Source: Paraescarpia echinospica | Taxonomy: Eukaryota; Annelida; Polychaeta; Sabellida; Siboglinidae | Length of the DNA stretch: 64,000 bases | Assembly (NCBI GenBank): GCA_020002185.1 | Contig: CM034533.1 | Coordinates: forward strand, 46,431,195-46,495,194 | Reading direction: 5' to 3' | In this document: positions 47,600 through 59,162 of the stretch, piece by piece | Numbering within the stretch: the stretch's first letter is position 1 | Layout of the letters: every line of letters starts with the position of its first letter | The notes under the pieces: model-generated | What the model was told of the DNA's origin: nothing | What the model saw: only the letters and a program-made list of their open reading frames with translations | Databases searched by the model: none | Made by a program: the position numbers and the translations under genes

Positions 47600-50453
47600 C
47601 ACAGAGAAGCCTGAAACTGGAGGCATAGATAAAGACAGCAGAAATAAATCGGCAAAGAACAGCCTGGAAAACTGTTCTGAATCAGGATATAAATGCATTT
47701 GTTTAAATGCAAGGAGCATAGTAAACAAAAGAAGTGAACTAAACATTATGGTAGAAGATATTGACCCTCACATAATAGGTATAACCGAATCGTGGGCCAC
47801 CACTGATATATCAGATGCCGAATTGGGACTACAGGATATGTAATGTTTAGGAAAGATAGAATAGGAAGAAAGGGAGGTGGAGTTATTTTATATATTAAAG
47901 AATCTATCCAGGCTTATGAAATAAAATTAGAAAGAGAAGCAGATTGCGAAGAAGCTGTTTGGTGTAACATGGTTACAGGAAACTCAACGTTAACAGTTGG
48001 GTTAGTTTATCGAAGTCCAAACATAAGCATAGAAGAGAATGAAAAAATACAAAACGCTATAAAGGAAGTAAGCAAACGGAACTGTATTATTATGGAGGAT
48101 TTTAACCATGGGTATATACAATGGAAATCTCTACAGAATATGAGTGAGGACCACAAGTTTTTAGTTTTTGTTCAAGATACTTTCCTTTCTCAACATGTGC
48201 TAGAACCAACCAGGGGAGAGAATGTGTTAGACTTAGTTTGGTCCTCACAGAAAGAATTAGTTGACAATGTCAAGATATGTGAGCCACTGGGGAGTAGTGA
48301 TCACAACCAGATACATTTTATCATCAAAATAAAATCACAAAGGAATAGTAAAAAGCAGTATAGGAGAAATTTCTACAAAGGAAGGTATAGGACAAGAGGA
48401 AATATTTAGCAACGATAGACTGGAATAACACACTGAAAAATAAGACAGCAACAGAATGCTGGAATATCTTAAAGAGTGAAATTAAGTGCATGGTCGATAA
48501 ATTTGTACCCTTCAAAAAACAAGGGAAACGGTCCAAAAAGAAACACTTATCGAAAGAAGCCATTAGAAAAATTAAGTATAAACAAACGATGTGGAAGTCA
48601 TATAGATGTACTGGAAATGATGAAGACTACAACATTTATAAAGAAGCACTTAACCAAGCTACAGCTGAAATTATAAATTCAAAGAGAAGCTATGAACAAA
48701 AATTAGTTAGTAATATAAAACATGACAGCAAGAGTTTTTATGCGTATATTCGAAGCAAACAGAAAGTTCAGGATAAGGTCAGTCCTCTAGAAGATAGTGC
48801 TGGAAATATAATATCAGAGGGATTCTTAATGGCAGAAGACCTGAATGAGTATTTTAGTTCAGTGTTTACCAGGGACGATATTAGTTCACTGCCAGTACCA
48901 GAGGCTAAGTTCAAGGGGGCAGATTCAGACTATTTAGGACAGTTAGTTGTAACCTCGGAAATGGTAGCTAAGAAAATAAGGGCTATGAAGGATAATAAAT
49001 CACCTGGAGTGGACGGGATTCCGGCCAAACTACTATTGGAAATTGTAGAACAAATTAGCGTACCGCTTGCAACAGTTTTCAATTTGTCATTAGAAGAGGG
49101 AGTGGTTCCTTTAGAATGGAAAGAGGCAAACATTATACCGTTATTTAAAAAAGGTTCGAGAAACAAGTCAGAGAACTATAGGCCAGTGAGTTTAACATCA
49201 GTGATTTGCAAATTATTAGAAAGACTAATTAAAGATCACATGGTGGATTTTCTTGTTAAACATAACTTGATAAACCCATCTCAACATTGGTTTTTAAAAG
49301 CGAGGTCATGCTTAACAAATATGTTATGTTTTTTGGAAGACATCACTAGGTGGGTAGATGAAGGATCACCAGTAGATATCATCTATTTAGATTTTCAAAA
49401 AGCTTTCGACAAAGTACCACATCAAAGATTACTCCTTAAGCTAAAGGCCCATGGCATAGGAAATGGTATAATAAACTAGATAGAAAAATGGCTGAATGAC
49501 AGAAGACAACGTGTAGTAGTTGATGGGGAGGCTTCAAACTGGAAATCGGTATTGAGTGGGGTACCACAGGGATCAGTACTAGGACCTATATTATTCTTAA
49601 TATATATCAACGATTTGGACGATGATATAACAAGCAAGGTGTTAAAATTTGCGGATGATACAAAAGTGTTTAGAAGGATTAAAAGTGATGGAGACAGCAT
49701 TTACAAGATGATCTTGATAGGTTGATCAAATGGTCTGAAAAGTGGCAAATGCTGTTCAATTTTGGGAAATGTAAATGCCTCCACACAGGTCATGGGAATG
49801 AAGAGGTAAAATATAAAATGGGGGGTACTGTTCTAAGTACTACTGTAAAAGAAAAGGACTTGGGGTTAACCATTAGTGCTGATATGAAGGTTTCAGAGCA
49901 GTGCGGAATTGCAGCGTCAAAGGGAAATCAAATCCTTGGATTAATTAGGCGAAATATAGCGTATAAGAAAAAAGAATTAATAGTACCGCTGTACAAAACA
50001 ATAGTGAGGCCTCATTTAGAATATTGTATACAAGCATGGAGGCCATATCGCAAGAAGGACATAGATATGCTAGAAAGAGTACAGAGGAGAGCGACTAAAA
50101 TGATACCAAATCGGAGGGATCTTAGTTACGAAATACGCCTAAAAGAATGTGGTTTAACAACATTAGAGACCAGGAGATTGAGAGGAGATCACATAGAAGT
50201 GTTTAAAATATTGAATGGTTATGAAAATATTGATAGAAACATTTTTTTCTCAGTTAAGAAAGATAGAAGGACCAGAGGACATGAAGCTACATTAGTAAAG
50301 GAGCAGTGTAGATTAGATATAAGAAAGTTCTCATTCTCACAAAGGACTGTAAATGAATGGAACAGATTATCTCCTGATTGTGTTGGTGCTAGTAGCGTGA
50401 ATATGTTTAAAAATAAAATCGACACACACCTTAAAAAGGCGGGGTACATGTAG
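47600..50453 (+). pseudogene. CR1 ORF2, damaged
   Basis: APE endonuclease and RT motifs as in the other copy, with visible breaks. One base is missing near 47830, there is a frameshift near 48395, Trp has become TAG at about 49477 (IIN*IEKW), and four bases are missing near 49697. GDFN of the endonuclease is changed to EDFN. It cannot encode an active protein. Confidence 0.92.
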
Positions 50454-50544
50454 ATAAAAAGTATTGGACTCTCGATAAGCCAAAAGGCTTCCTTGTCCAC
50501 CTGTCATCCAGAGTAATTTTCTGGATGGCAATCTTGTTAAAGAT

Positions 50545-51818
50545 ATGAATGAACCTTTTCAGTCGGCATACAAAAAGCTACACTCTACAGAAACCGCATT
50601 GTTGAAAGTCTGCTGTGATGTTCGGGTGGGCTTGGATCGCAAAGAAGGCACACTGTTCGTGCTTCTTGACCTGAGTTCAGCTTTTGACACGATTGACCAC
50701 ACTATTCTACTCAATCGGCTCAGCAAGCGCTATGGTATTCAAGGTTACGCCCTCCAGTGGATGGAATCATATCTGCACGACCGCAAGCAGCGTGTTGTAA
50801 CTGGCCAAAGTGCATCTGAACATCACATTCTTAAAACAGGAGTGCCGCAGGGATCCGTCTTTGGGCCTGTACTTTCTCTCTGTATGTCCAACCAGTCGGC
50901 GATGTCATCAGAAGGCACGGTGTAACGTTTCATCACTATGCTGATGATCTGCAGCTGATGCGTGCGTTTGCGCTTAATCCTACGGCATTACTCGAGGCCC
51001 TTCAGCGTCTCGAAGCCTGCGTCATGGAGATTCGGGAATGGCTGACCTCTAATTACCTCAAACTGAACGACCAGAAAACCGAGTTCCTTCCGATTGTCCC
51101 AGTGTGTGCAAAGAAGTTAGTAAACGATCTCAGCATAAATGTTGGTGGTTCTCTCATCCGAGCTGTGCATCAGATTAAAGACCTTGGTGCCGCCTTGGAT
51201 TGTCACATGGACGTGTCTGCCAACACATCAGCGATTATCCGGTCCTGCTATTTCCACCTTCATCACATCAGCCAAATCAACAAGTTCCTGCCAAGACAGA
51301 CGAGGGAGAGAGTAGTCAACGCATTAGTGACATCAAGACTCGACTACTGCAACTCCCTCCTGTACGGCACCATGGACAAGAACTGTGTACGGTTACAGCG
51401 TGTCCAAAACTCTGCAGCCAAAATGATCGTGCGAGTGCCCAAATACGCAAGCATCACGCCAGTGCTCCAGGACCTACACTGGCTGCCGGTACGAGAATGC
51501 GTTCGTTTCAAGGTCCTGGTATTCGTGCACAGAGCTGTCAACAAGTGTGGGCCCGTGTACCTGAGCGAGCGTGTCTGCCTCTACGTGCCTACCAGGTCCC
51601 TTCGGTCAGCGGGAAATCGTCAACTTGCGAGACCGCAAACAAGATGCAAAGTCGGAGACGCGAGTTTTATGGCAGCAACTCCGGACCTCTGGAACGATTT
51701 ACCCACATCAATGCGTGAACTAAACAGTGAGGCAGCTTTTAAAAGCGCATTAAAAACACTCTATTTTAATCGATATTTTAACTCCAGCAGCCGCAGCAGT
51801 CCCGGATCTGCGGTGTAA
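50545..51818 (+). pseudogene. L2-type reverse transcriptase (one frameshift)
   Basis: The first frame (to 50925) has FQSAYKKLHSTETALLK, motif A LLDLSSAFDTIDH and motif B GVPQGSVFGP. A one-base deletion in the T/C run at about 50872-50880 shifts to the second frame, which has the YADDLQL catalytic box, LTSNYLKLNDQKTEF, DLGAALD, TSRLDYCNSLLYG, ITPVLQDLHWLPV, RSLRSAG and LWNDLP to a stop at 51818. Otherwise open, so moderately young. Confidence 0.92.
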
Positions 51819-52115
51819 ACTACTTGTTTTAAATGCATGTAATGAACACTGAGACTTTTAAGAGCACTTTTAAACATTCTCTTTTAATCAATATTTTAAC
51901 TGCTATTGTGACTTTTAGACTTGGCATTAAGCTTTTATGAATTATCTTTTGTTTATATGACACGATAATACTAATATTTAAAGATATTTTGTTTTAATAT
52001 TCACTTTTTTACTTAATTAATTACTTTTTTGATTTATTACTATTTTACATGTAAATAGCCTTGAATAGTTTCTAACTAGAGTTGGCGCTATACAAATATA
52101 TTTATTTATTTATAT
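50545..52115 (+). mobile_element. L2-type LINE, 5'-truncated
   Basis: Begins inside the reverse transcriptase and continues through the C-terminal domain to an AT-rich 3' UTR ending in GGCGCTATACAAATATATTTATTTATTTAT, the standard L2-type terminus. A stretch around 51729-51783 is partly repeated at 51849-51901 (CTTTTAAAAGCGCATTAAAA-like), a small internal duplication. Confidence 0.9.
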
Positions 52116-52796
52116 TATTTATAATACATAATAGACTACTGTATGTTACATGTGATATGACCATATCTGGAGATGATAGTAGTGGCAGCACGCTATTTAT
52201 GAAATATAACGCCACATTAATATACTCATCACCGAATGCTGAAACTAAACAGGTATAATGGAAACATAGAAAAGGCAGTTTGACACGTTGAAATACCGCA
52301 TATAAAATTAAATAAGCATATAGATATAAACAAAGTGTGGTGATACTATTTACATTCATCAACATTATATTTGTAACAATTTGCACAAGAATTAGAATCG
52401 GCAGGTGGAGAACATATATTAAAAATAAATATGCTAAGGAGACCATTAGAGATATCGAAGAGCTCAACGATAGCATTTTGTAAAACAGCCTATGCCGTTG
52501 CATTTATCTAGATAAAATGTGTTTGGATACAGTGCTATTTCGATAGTTACAAAAGAATAAAATAACAGGGATCATGCTATTTAATGACAACCTGTGCCTT
52601 GGCATTAAACTAGACAAAGAGTGCTTAGTCAACACGTTACAGAGGAACAAAACAAGCAGGACAAAAAGACAAAAAAGGATGATTAGGCATATTAATAATG
52701 CTTAAAGCCCAGTAGCAGAATGCCGACGGCTTGCATACACATTGCCATGTTATTATACATTACGCCAGCCGTTGTTCGTTGCGGGAGTCACTTCAG
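52116..52796. other. Intergenic AT-rich stretch
   Basis: A 133-codon hydrophobic minus-strand frame (52102-52503) shows no recognisable domain. The ORF2 expected downstream of the ORF1 at 52797-53510 is absent here. Confidence 0.4.
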
Positions 52797-53510
52797 TTAG
52801 CGTTCAAGTTGTTTGAGTTCGCGCTCGGTGGTAATGTTTACCTTGGGTCCAGATGATAGTAGACACACAATGCGACCGTCCATAGTCCATGTTGCTTGCA
52901 CCCCGGCAGCAGATCGCGCTTTCGTCAGCAACACACTGCGTCTTTTTGTTAAGTTCTCAGTTATGACATTTTTTGTTCCTTTCAGTTGTCGTTTTGCTGC
53001 GAAGATCTGTTGTCGCTGTTCGTATCGCGCGAACTTCACAGTGATCGGACGTGGTTTATCGCCTTGTGATTTTCCCAGTCGATGGCTGCGGTCGATGCTT
53101 TTGCAGTCTAGCGTGACCCTTAGCGACTTGCTGCACAGGTCGATCACCCCGTTGGTCGACGTCTCCTTTTGTTGTTCAGGGATGCCATGAAAGAGCAGGC
53201 AATTGCGCCGGCTGTACTGCTCCAAGTCGTCTAGCTGGTCAGCCAACGCCATATTTGCTTGTTCGAGCCTGCGTACTTTATTATCAACTGCAGTTATTGC
53301 TGTGGTTGTTTTGGTCATGTCCATGCAGCATGCTTGGTACAACTCTTCCTTAATTTTGTTGAAGTTGTCAGAGTTTAAGATTGATGTGACGAGAATGTCC
53401 ATGAAAGTTGGCGTTTTTAGAAGTTCTTTGATTATTGTTTCACTGATTGACGTGGCGATTGTCTGGATGGTAGTGCCACCCTTCAGGAGATCTAGCAGGG
53501 CTTTTTTCAT
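52797..53510 (-). CDS. Orphan L1-like ORF1 protein (coiled coil plus RRM-like)
   Basis: An intact frame of 237 codons from ATG. An N-terminal helix and coiled coil contain VDNKVRRLEQANMALADQLD. The signature LEQYSRRNCLLFHGIPE, IDRSHRLGK and an RRM-like region follow, with a C-terminal NLTKRRSVLL segment. This is the Transposase_22/ORF1p architecture, an RNA-binding chaperone of L1-like and some L2/CR1-like elements. No ORF2 follows it on this strand within 700 bp, so either the element is 3'-deleted or the ORF1 has been separated or captured. The open frame without defects is notable. Confidence 0.88.
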   Translation of the reverse strand: MKKALLDLLKGGTTIQTIATSISETIIKELLKTPTFMDILVTSILNSDNFNKIKEELYQACCMDMTKTTTAITAVDNKVRRLEQANMALADQLDDLEQYSRRNCLLFHGIPEQQKETSTNGVIDLCSKSLRVTLDCKSIDRSHRLGKSQGDKPRPITVKFARYEQRQQIFAAKRQLKGTKNVITENLTKRRSVLLTKARSAAGVQATWTMDGRIVCLLSSGPKVNITTERELKQLER

Positions 53511-54800
53511 TGAGAAATCCTTTTATGGTCGCGGGCTTTCACACACGCCGTCGACACCGCGCTCACCCGTGGAGGACGTCTTGGCGTGGGTTCGTTGTGA
53601 CATTGTACTGTGTAACACGCGTTCCAGATAGGTGGCCGAGCGTGACTGATTACCTGGCAGGCTGTGCGCACCAGTTCCCGTCGAATTCAGGTGGACAGTG
53701 AGCGATAATAAGTTGATCGGTAGTCTTTTTAAACGTTTCTTACTCACATTGTCCAGTAGAATACACAGTGAGACTTTCTAGTCACAGCAGAAGGTATATT
53801 CTTACGTCATGACGCTTCTGTATAGCAATTGCATCGGTGTGTGTAGTATATAGATTGATATCATGTAGCTCGAGGTGACCGTGCTGACCAAGTATTACAG
53901 CCGTGACTGACTACGTGACATACATTATTATTAAACGAGAGGTACGGCTTTTTATTTTTAGTATGCTGATTAAGGTAACTACCGACTGTCAAAGAAGCTA
54001 TTCTCAACAATCAACAACTTACAATGTGTAATGAGTGCATTTCTTACAAGCTGCAAACCCGGTAGACAAACTCATCTGACTTAACACAACGCATAATTTT
54101 CAAGTATTGCGCTAGAACGCGTATTTCGATTAATAATTGTATTTAAGCAATATACAATAACGTTTATTTCACCTATTTTGAAATGCGCGAGCTGATGAGA
54201 AATCGTGTAATTTTGTGGCTGTATGTTTGCCGAAATACTGTGGTTGCTAGTTGCATGGTTGTAGATCTCAGAAAGGGGAGCCTTATCGCTTATGATAAAG
54301 CAATAAAGTCCATTTTGTGTTCTGTATAGTTGTAAAATACCGTTTGTGTTTCCTGGAGTCAGTGTGGTGTACAGGATATGGTACTTGACTGTTTGACACC
54401 TAGGATTTAATTCAAATTCCACAAGAGGACAATCATGTTTTCTAATCTTCTATTTAACGGGCATGTTTTATAAATGTAAAAGGTTTATCACCGACGGGGG
54501 TTAAGAGTTGTAGTAGACAACTATTGGGGTAGGACCAGTTAGAGCCGCCATTGGTGATAGCAATCAGACGCAGTATTGTCACAGTGACCAATAGAGCAAC
54601 AAACATGTTCTACTATACTTGTTACTTACTGACGCAAAACACGTAACGTGCTGTCAATGCAACATGCTTTTTTCTGACAGAATATTGTACTTTGCGGTCA
54701 ACATAATTGGAAGGATGTTGCGATATGGACAATTTACGTTCTGGACCATTACCACTGTCTACGTAGGAGGCATTTTGTTGCAATTTCTGCCAGCGAGTAA
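53511..54800. other. Flank of the orphan ORF1, nothing else recognised
   Basis: The first few hundred bases may be the 5' UTR of that element (GC-richer to about 53700). The rest is AT-rich and featureless. Confidence 0.4.
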
Positions 54801-54802
54801 GT

Positions 54803-54890
54803 GAGTGAGTGATTGATTGATTGATTGATTGAGTGAGTGAGTGAGTGAGTGATTGAGTGAGTGAGTGACTGATTGACTGATTGTGTGAAC
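54803..54890. repeat. (GTGA)n/(GATT)n microsatellite
   Basis: Mixed TGAG and TGAT tetranucleotide repeats. Confidence 0.93.
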
Positions 54891-56140
54891 GCGCCACGTT
54901 TCGGTGCTTCAGGTCCGGTGTGGCGTGAGATCCAGGGTGGCGTTTAAGTATTTCTCAGATGGTACCATAGATAACTATCATTCCTACTCAACAGGCACTG
55001 TCGGTCACCAAGGCAGGTTTCCACGCCATGTTGGCACACAAATGCTTTGGGTAAAATAGTGTGTAAATCTACACCAACCACGGAACTTTTTATGACGGTT
55101 GTTATGTTGTCTCTCAAAATAAAAACTGTCATCGACTTTGTAGAAGGTGATATATATGCTACACCTCTCCGATCTATAAAAATACCTCGCGTTTTTACAA
55201 GTACTAGTCGCACAGTAGCCAATGTTTGGTCTCTATCTATTTTTTTTGCACTAAAAATGGGCAGAATATTAGGTCGTCCAGTTTTGTTGAAGAGAGCGTT
55301 CCTTGAACTACAAACAGCGACACGGCGGAGAAATGATGCAGTCGTCGTCTGCTGATAGGTTAAATATCACACGGTTAAATACGGCTATTGTGATTAATGC
55401 GTTATCTGCAAAACAAAAAGATGACATATATGGCACGTGATAAACGCAAGCATTATTAGTCGTAGATATTGTCGTTAATATGGAAGACTGACTATTATTA
55501 AGACTCGATTTGCGAATCTGCAATGCAAGGCAACACGACAACTACATGGTCACCCTGTTTAATATTAAAATAATTGGGTAACAATTGTGATGTCTGAAAT
55601 ACTTGGCATATTTCCTTCATGTGATTATCGGCCGACAGTATATTCAGTCCTGTATTCGTAACAAAACGCAAGCAGTGACGAAAACTATTCATGTTGACAA
55701 CTTTTGTTTATGTCATGTTTGACTGTTTTATCGAGCACCCTTATCTGGGCATGTTGTCAAACGTGGCATAATTTTAAGAAACATGACCATATATGGTATA
55801 TCGCCACATAGTAGGACAATCAGTGAATTGATCACCTTTTATCTCGCACTTCGCATGTGAATCAGCTACGTCTGTATTTAACAACGGGTTATGTGTTCAG
55901 TCCAGCGAAGCGAGGTTCGATCGTGTCTGCACATATAGGGATGTGTACATGTGGAGTGCTTTCAACTGTCGCAGTAACCGCGGGCAGCTATAGGTCATGT
56001 GGTTTGCAATTCAGGAAGAGTCTCCGACCGTTCAACGCCACTGGACCATAACGCTGCGCAGAGGGTTGAATTGTGTCTAACATACATTGGCTAAAAATAG
56101 TCGTTACATCAGCGACGACACGTGACTTTGTTGTGTCGTA
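54891..56140. other. Intergenic stretch, nothing recognised
   Basis: No domain, RNA or named repeat seen in either strand. Confidence 0.4.
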
Positions 56141-56146
56141 CTGAGG

Positions 56147-56158
56147 TACTTATATACG
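56147..56158 (+). promoter_or_regulatory. Possible TATA box of the downstream gene
   Basis: TACTTATATACG lies about 205 bp before the first ATG of the exon at 56362. Only sequence resemblance supports it. Confidence 0.25.
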
Positions 56159-56361
56159 CCGCGATCTTAGTTCTGGTTTATTGTTGTTAACACAGCGCTG
56201 GAGGTTGAACACCCTCATGATGACAGCCTGCGGACAACGAACATCCGGTTTTGGTACAAACGCCCAGTAGCGTCTCGTCCAAGTCGCCCGGCCCACAAAC
56301 GCCGAATTCTTATATAACGACACTTTTCTCGTTCTTGAAACGAGAGGACGACCAGGACACA

Positions 56362-56740
56362 ATGGATAGCCATGCGGGCAAGATTAACGGTGCCTTTGAG
56401 GTGATCGTAGACGATGAAATTCGACCTGACAATGAAGTGGCTTCGCATCCAGAGACCGATACCAGTGCCAAAGCTAACGTTGCACGCACCAGCACCAAAA
56501 GGAACAGTTCAACAAATGACAAACGTGCGTCAAACTGCAGTAAAAATGACAGTGGACTTGAAGCAGTATGAACGACGAAAGTACCGGTACACGCACATCC
56601 GGTGCGACGGAATGCGGCGATGAACAGCACGGAAGAAGAATCTGAAACGGGCAACGGAAAGTGCATTATCATTTGCGCAGTTGCCTTAATAGTTACAATT
56701 CTCATCGGTTGCGGCGTGGCGACGGCCGTCTACCTATTAA
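56362..56740 (+). CDS. First exon of a second type II membrane protein gene (with in-frame TGA)
   Basis: From the ATG at 56362, 69 codons encode an acidic then Ser/Thr/Lys-rich tail (starts MDSHAGKINGAFEV). The frame meets a TGA at 56569 and continues open in the same frame. After an internal ATG (56621, MNSTEEESETG) comes a strong transmembrane helix (CIIICAVALIVTILIGCGVATAVYLL), and the exon ends at TTAA|GTAAGT in phase 1, the same exit phase as exon 1 of the SEA/EGF gene. Either translation starts at 56621 with the upstream frame as a uORF, or the TGA is a nonsense mutation. Later exons are not found in this window. No sequence similarity to the first gene's tail is evident. Confidence 0.6.
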
Positions 56741-56850
56741 GTAAGTCTATACCTTAAGTATTTCTACGTTTTAAGTAATTCTACGTGTTAAGTGTGTCTA
56801 TGAAAGTCATACAAATTCCCATCCAAATGGTGAGCAGGTCTACCTTTAAG

Positions 56851-56876
56851 TATATATATATATATATATATATATC
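56851..56876. repeat. (TA)n microsatellite
   Basis: Thirteen TA units in the presumed first intron of the preceding gene. Confidence 0.9.
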
Positions 56877-57202
56877 TTAAATCAGTCTTCTTCTTATAAA
56901 TGTACATGTTAAGTTTTTCTACAACATGTGTAACACTACGTCGTGAAGATACAAAGTTGCATTGTATTATTGTAAAACAATGTCATAATATGTAATATAT
57001 GCACATCGTACCATACCACAGCGCATGTGTTTTGAAATGTTTAGTTTGATTATTTTCACTTCTTGTTATTTGTTATTCAGTTTCTGTTATTACCTTACCG
57101 TTTATCACCATTATCATGTAGACAAAATCTGACAGATTTTGGCGTTCACAGCATCACGTGATGATTACGTCATTAACTCCCGCGTAATGACGTTCCCTCT
57201 GT

Positions 57203-57673
57203 GTGCAGCGTATCCAAGACAGTCGGACTAAAACATTACAAGTAGATCAACAAGATCAAATTACACTTATAATGCTGTTCGCTGAAGCATGTCTCTGTGA
57301 TCTATGTGTTGGCGTGTCTAGCAGTGACTCCCCAGTGACACAAGAGGACATTGTAGTCAGCCATAGGCTTGGCAAAAGAACCGGCGATCGACATCGTGTA
57401 GTCATTGTGCGATTCAATAGAGTTAACGTTCGTGACGAAGTCATACGGGCTAAAAGCCGATTGCGTATCAGCGTCAGTGAAAACCAACACCAAATCTTCG
57501 TCAACGAGGACTTGACGCAGCGCCGCGCAGCGCTATCTAGCGCTACAGGGCAGTTGAAACGTGCGAAGAAAATTGCTGACTGCTGGACCTATAATGGGAA
57601 AGTGGTAATCAAGACATTAGCGAACAGGATCAGGGTCATCCACACGCAGGAGGATATGGACACTTTACGTTGA
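57203..57673 (+). pseudogene. L1-like ORF1 C-terminal fragment
   Basis: A frame of 156 codons with DIVVSHRLGKRTGDRHR, VIVRFN and IFVNEDLTQRRAALSSA, then WTYNGKVVIK: the RRM-to-C-terminal part of an L1-like ORF1 protein. It is related to the orphan ORF1 at 52797-53510 in layout (SHRLGK, TENLTKRR). There is no ATG start and the N-terminal coiled coil is missing. It may belong to the AT-rich LINE starting near 59163, 1.5 kb downstream. Confidence 0.78.
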
Positions 57674-59162
57674 CCACGTGGCCTGCGACTGGGAATCGGC
57701 CCCTGTATACGAACGATATTTTGTTATTGTTTTATTATTTTTGTTACACGAGGCTAAAAAACGTGAGTCTCCTGAGCGAGAAGTGATCTACGCAGCGAGG
57801 ACAATTAAAAGAGAGACAAGTCCTCTTTACTGACTCTGCAGACTCCGGGATAATATATTATAATGTCAGTTAATATTATCTTTAATCGTTTTAAATTATC
57901 ATTTTTTCTAGTTCTAGTTCTTTCTCTACAAGCTGGTTTTTTCTCTTTCTCTTCTTCTCCTTTCTCCTTCTCTCAAATTACAATACCGGTAAAGCTTATG
58001 TAAACACACGACGGCATTACGTCGACTTCTGCATAATGTTAAACTGTATTTTCTACTTTGATTCAGAGATTACACGCAAGTGTTATTGCAGTGACATCAG
58101 CGATATTGGGAATATTATCAATATACCTGGTGACATTCCTAGCTCATTAGTCTGTTACCACATGCTGAACATACATGCGAAATTGCTAATGATTTCTTGT
58201 ACCCTTGACATTCAGTTTCTCTGTGGACTTTTTCAAGTGATTTTAGTAACATAATATTTAGTCTTAGTGTCTTCCTAGAAATATCAGCTCCAGCTCCTTG
58301 TGCACTAATGCACATCCCATTAAATATCAGCTCCAGCTCCTTGTGCACTAATGCACATCCCATTAAACTGAAACTGTAATTTGTTTTGTTTTCCTATGAA
58401 AAGATATACAAGTTTTTTTTCTTTGAGTTGAATGCTAGTCATGTTGTTCTGTATATGTGTTAGTTGAAATAGTTATACAGCTAATATATAAATACGTCTG
58501 TATTTAATATATATAATTTAATAATATTTGTTCCTCTTTTTTATTGACAGTAAAATGGATTGACAAATATGATGTATAAATATGAAATGAAAGCAGTGTG
58601 GTAGTTATTGCACACGATGCAAATCGGTAGCTTCTTCACAGAATCTTTGTTTTTTGTGCATTGTAAATCTGTAGTCACATTACCATATATACATAGAAAT
58701 AACTTTCAAGTATGTATATGTATGTGTGCGATTGTATGTGTATAATTAAATCTTATCATATCACATGCAAAATGGATAATCAAGCATACAGCTTAACCCT
58801 GTATTACACTATGTTTTACTGCTGTACTTTATATAAACAAAAACTTTAGCTTGTCACTGAAGTCATCTTAATACATGTATTCGTTATGTTGCTGTGAAAT
58901 GCATTAGTTTGTTACTACGGATACTCAGGTAAATGTAGCTTGTAAAACCGTTTTAATACTGTATGCTCTACACCCCATGATAAGGTCTTCTTGCATTCAT
59001 TATGCAAATCATTCTTATTTTATGTTATTTTTTTCTATATACAAAACTACAAGATGTCTATCTAAAACTGTTCTCACATTTACATTTTTAATCAATCTCA
59101 CATTTACTTTCAGTGCATTACGTCAATAAAACTTACGACAGGCAATGCCACAAATACATTTA
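57674..59162. other. AT-rich stretch between LINE ORF1 and endonuclease
   Basis: No further coding segment recognised. It contains a 43-bp tandem duplication at 58281-58366. Confidence 0.45.
58281..58366. repeat. 43-bp perfect tandem duplication
   Basis: Two head-to-tail copies beginning ATATCAGCTCCAGCTCC and containing the small palindrome TGCACTAATGCA. Confidence 0.93.

Larger units (their letters stand above)
46399..50541 (+). mobile_element. CR1 retrotransposon, damaged second copy
   Basis: Opposite in orientation to the other two CR1 segments. The 5' UTR and the start of ORF1 lie in the gap. ORF1 and ORF2 follow with multiple breaks, and the 3' end carries the same terminal hairpin and ATCTTGTTAA, ending at about 50541, where L2-type sequence begins at once. 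Confidence 0.92.
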
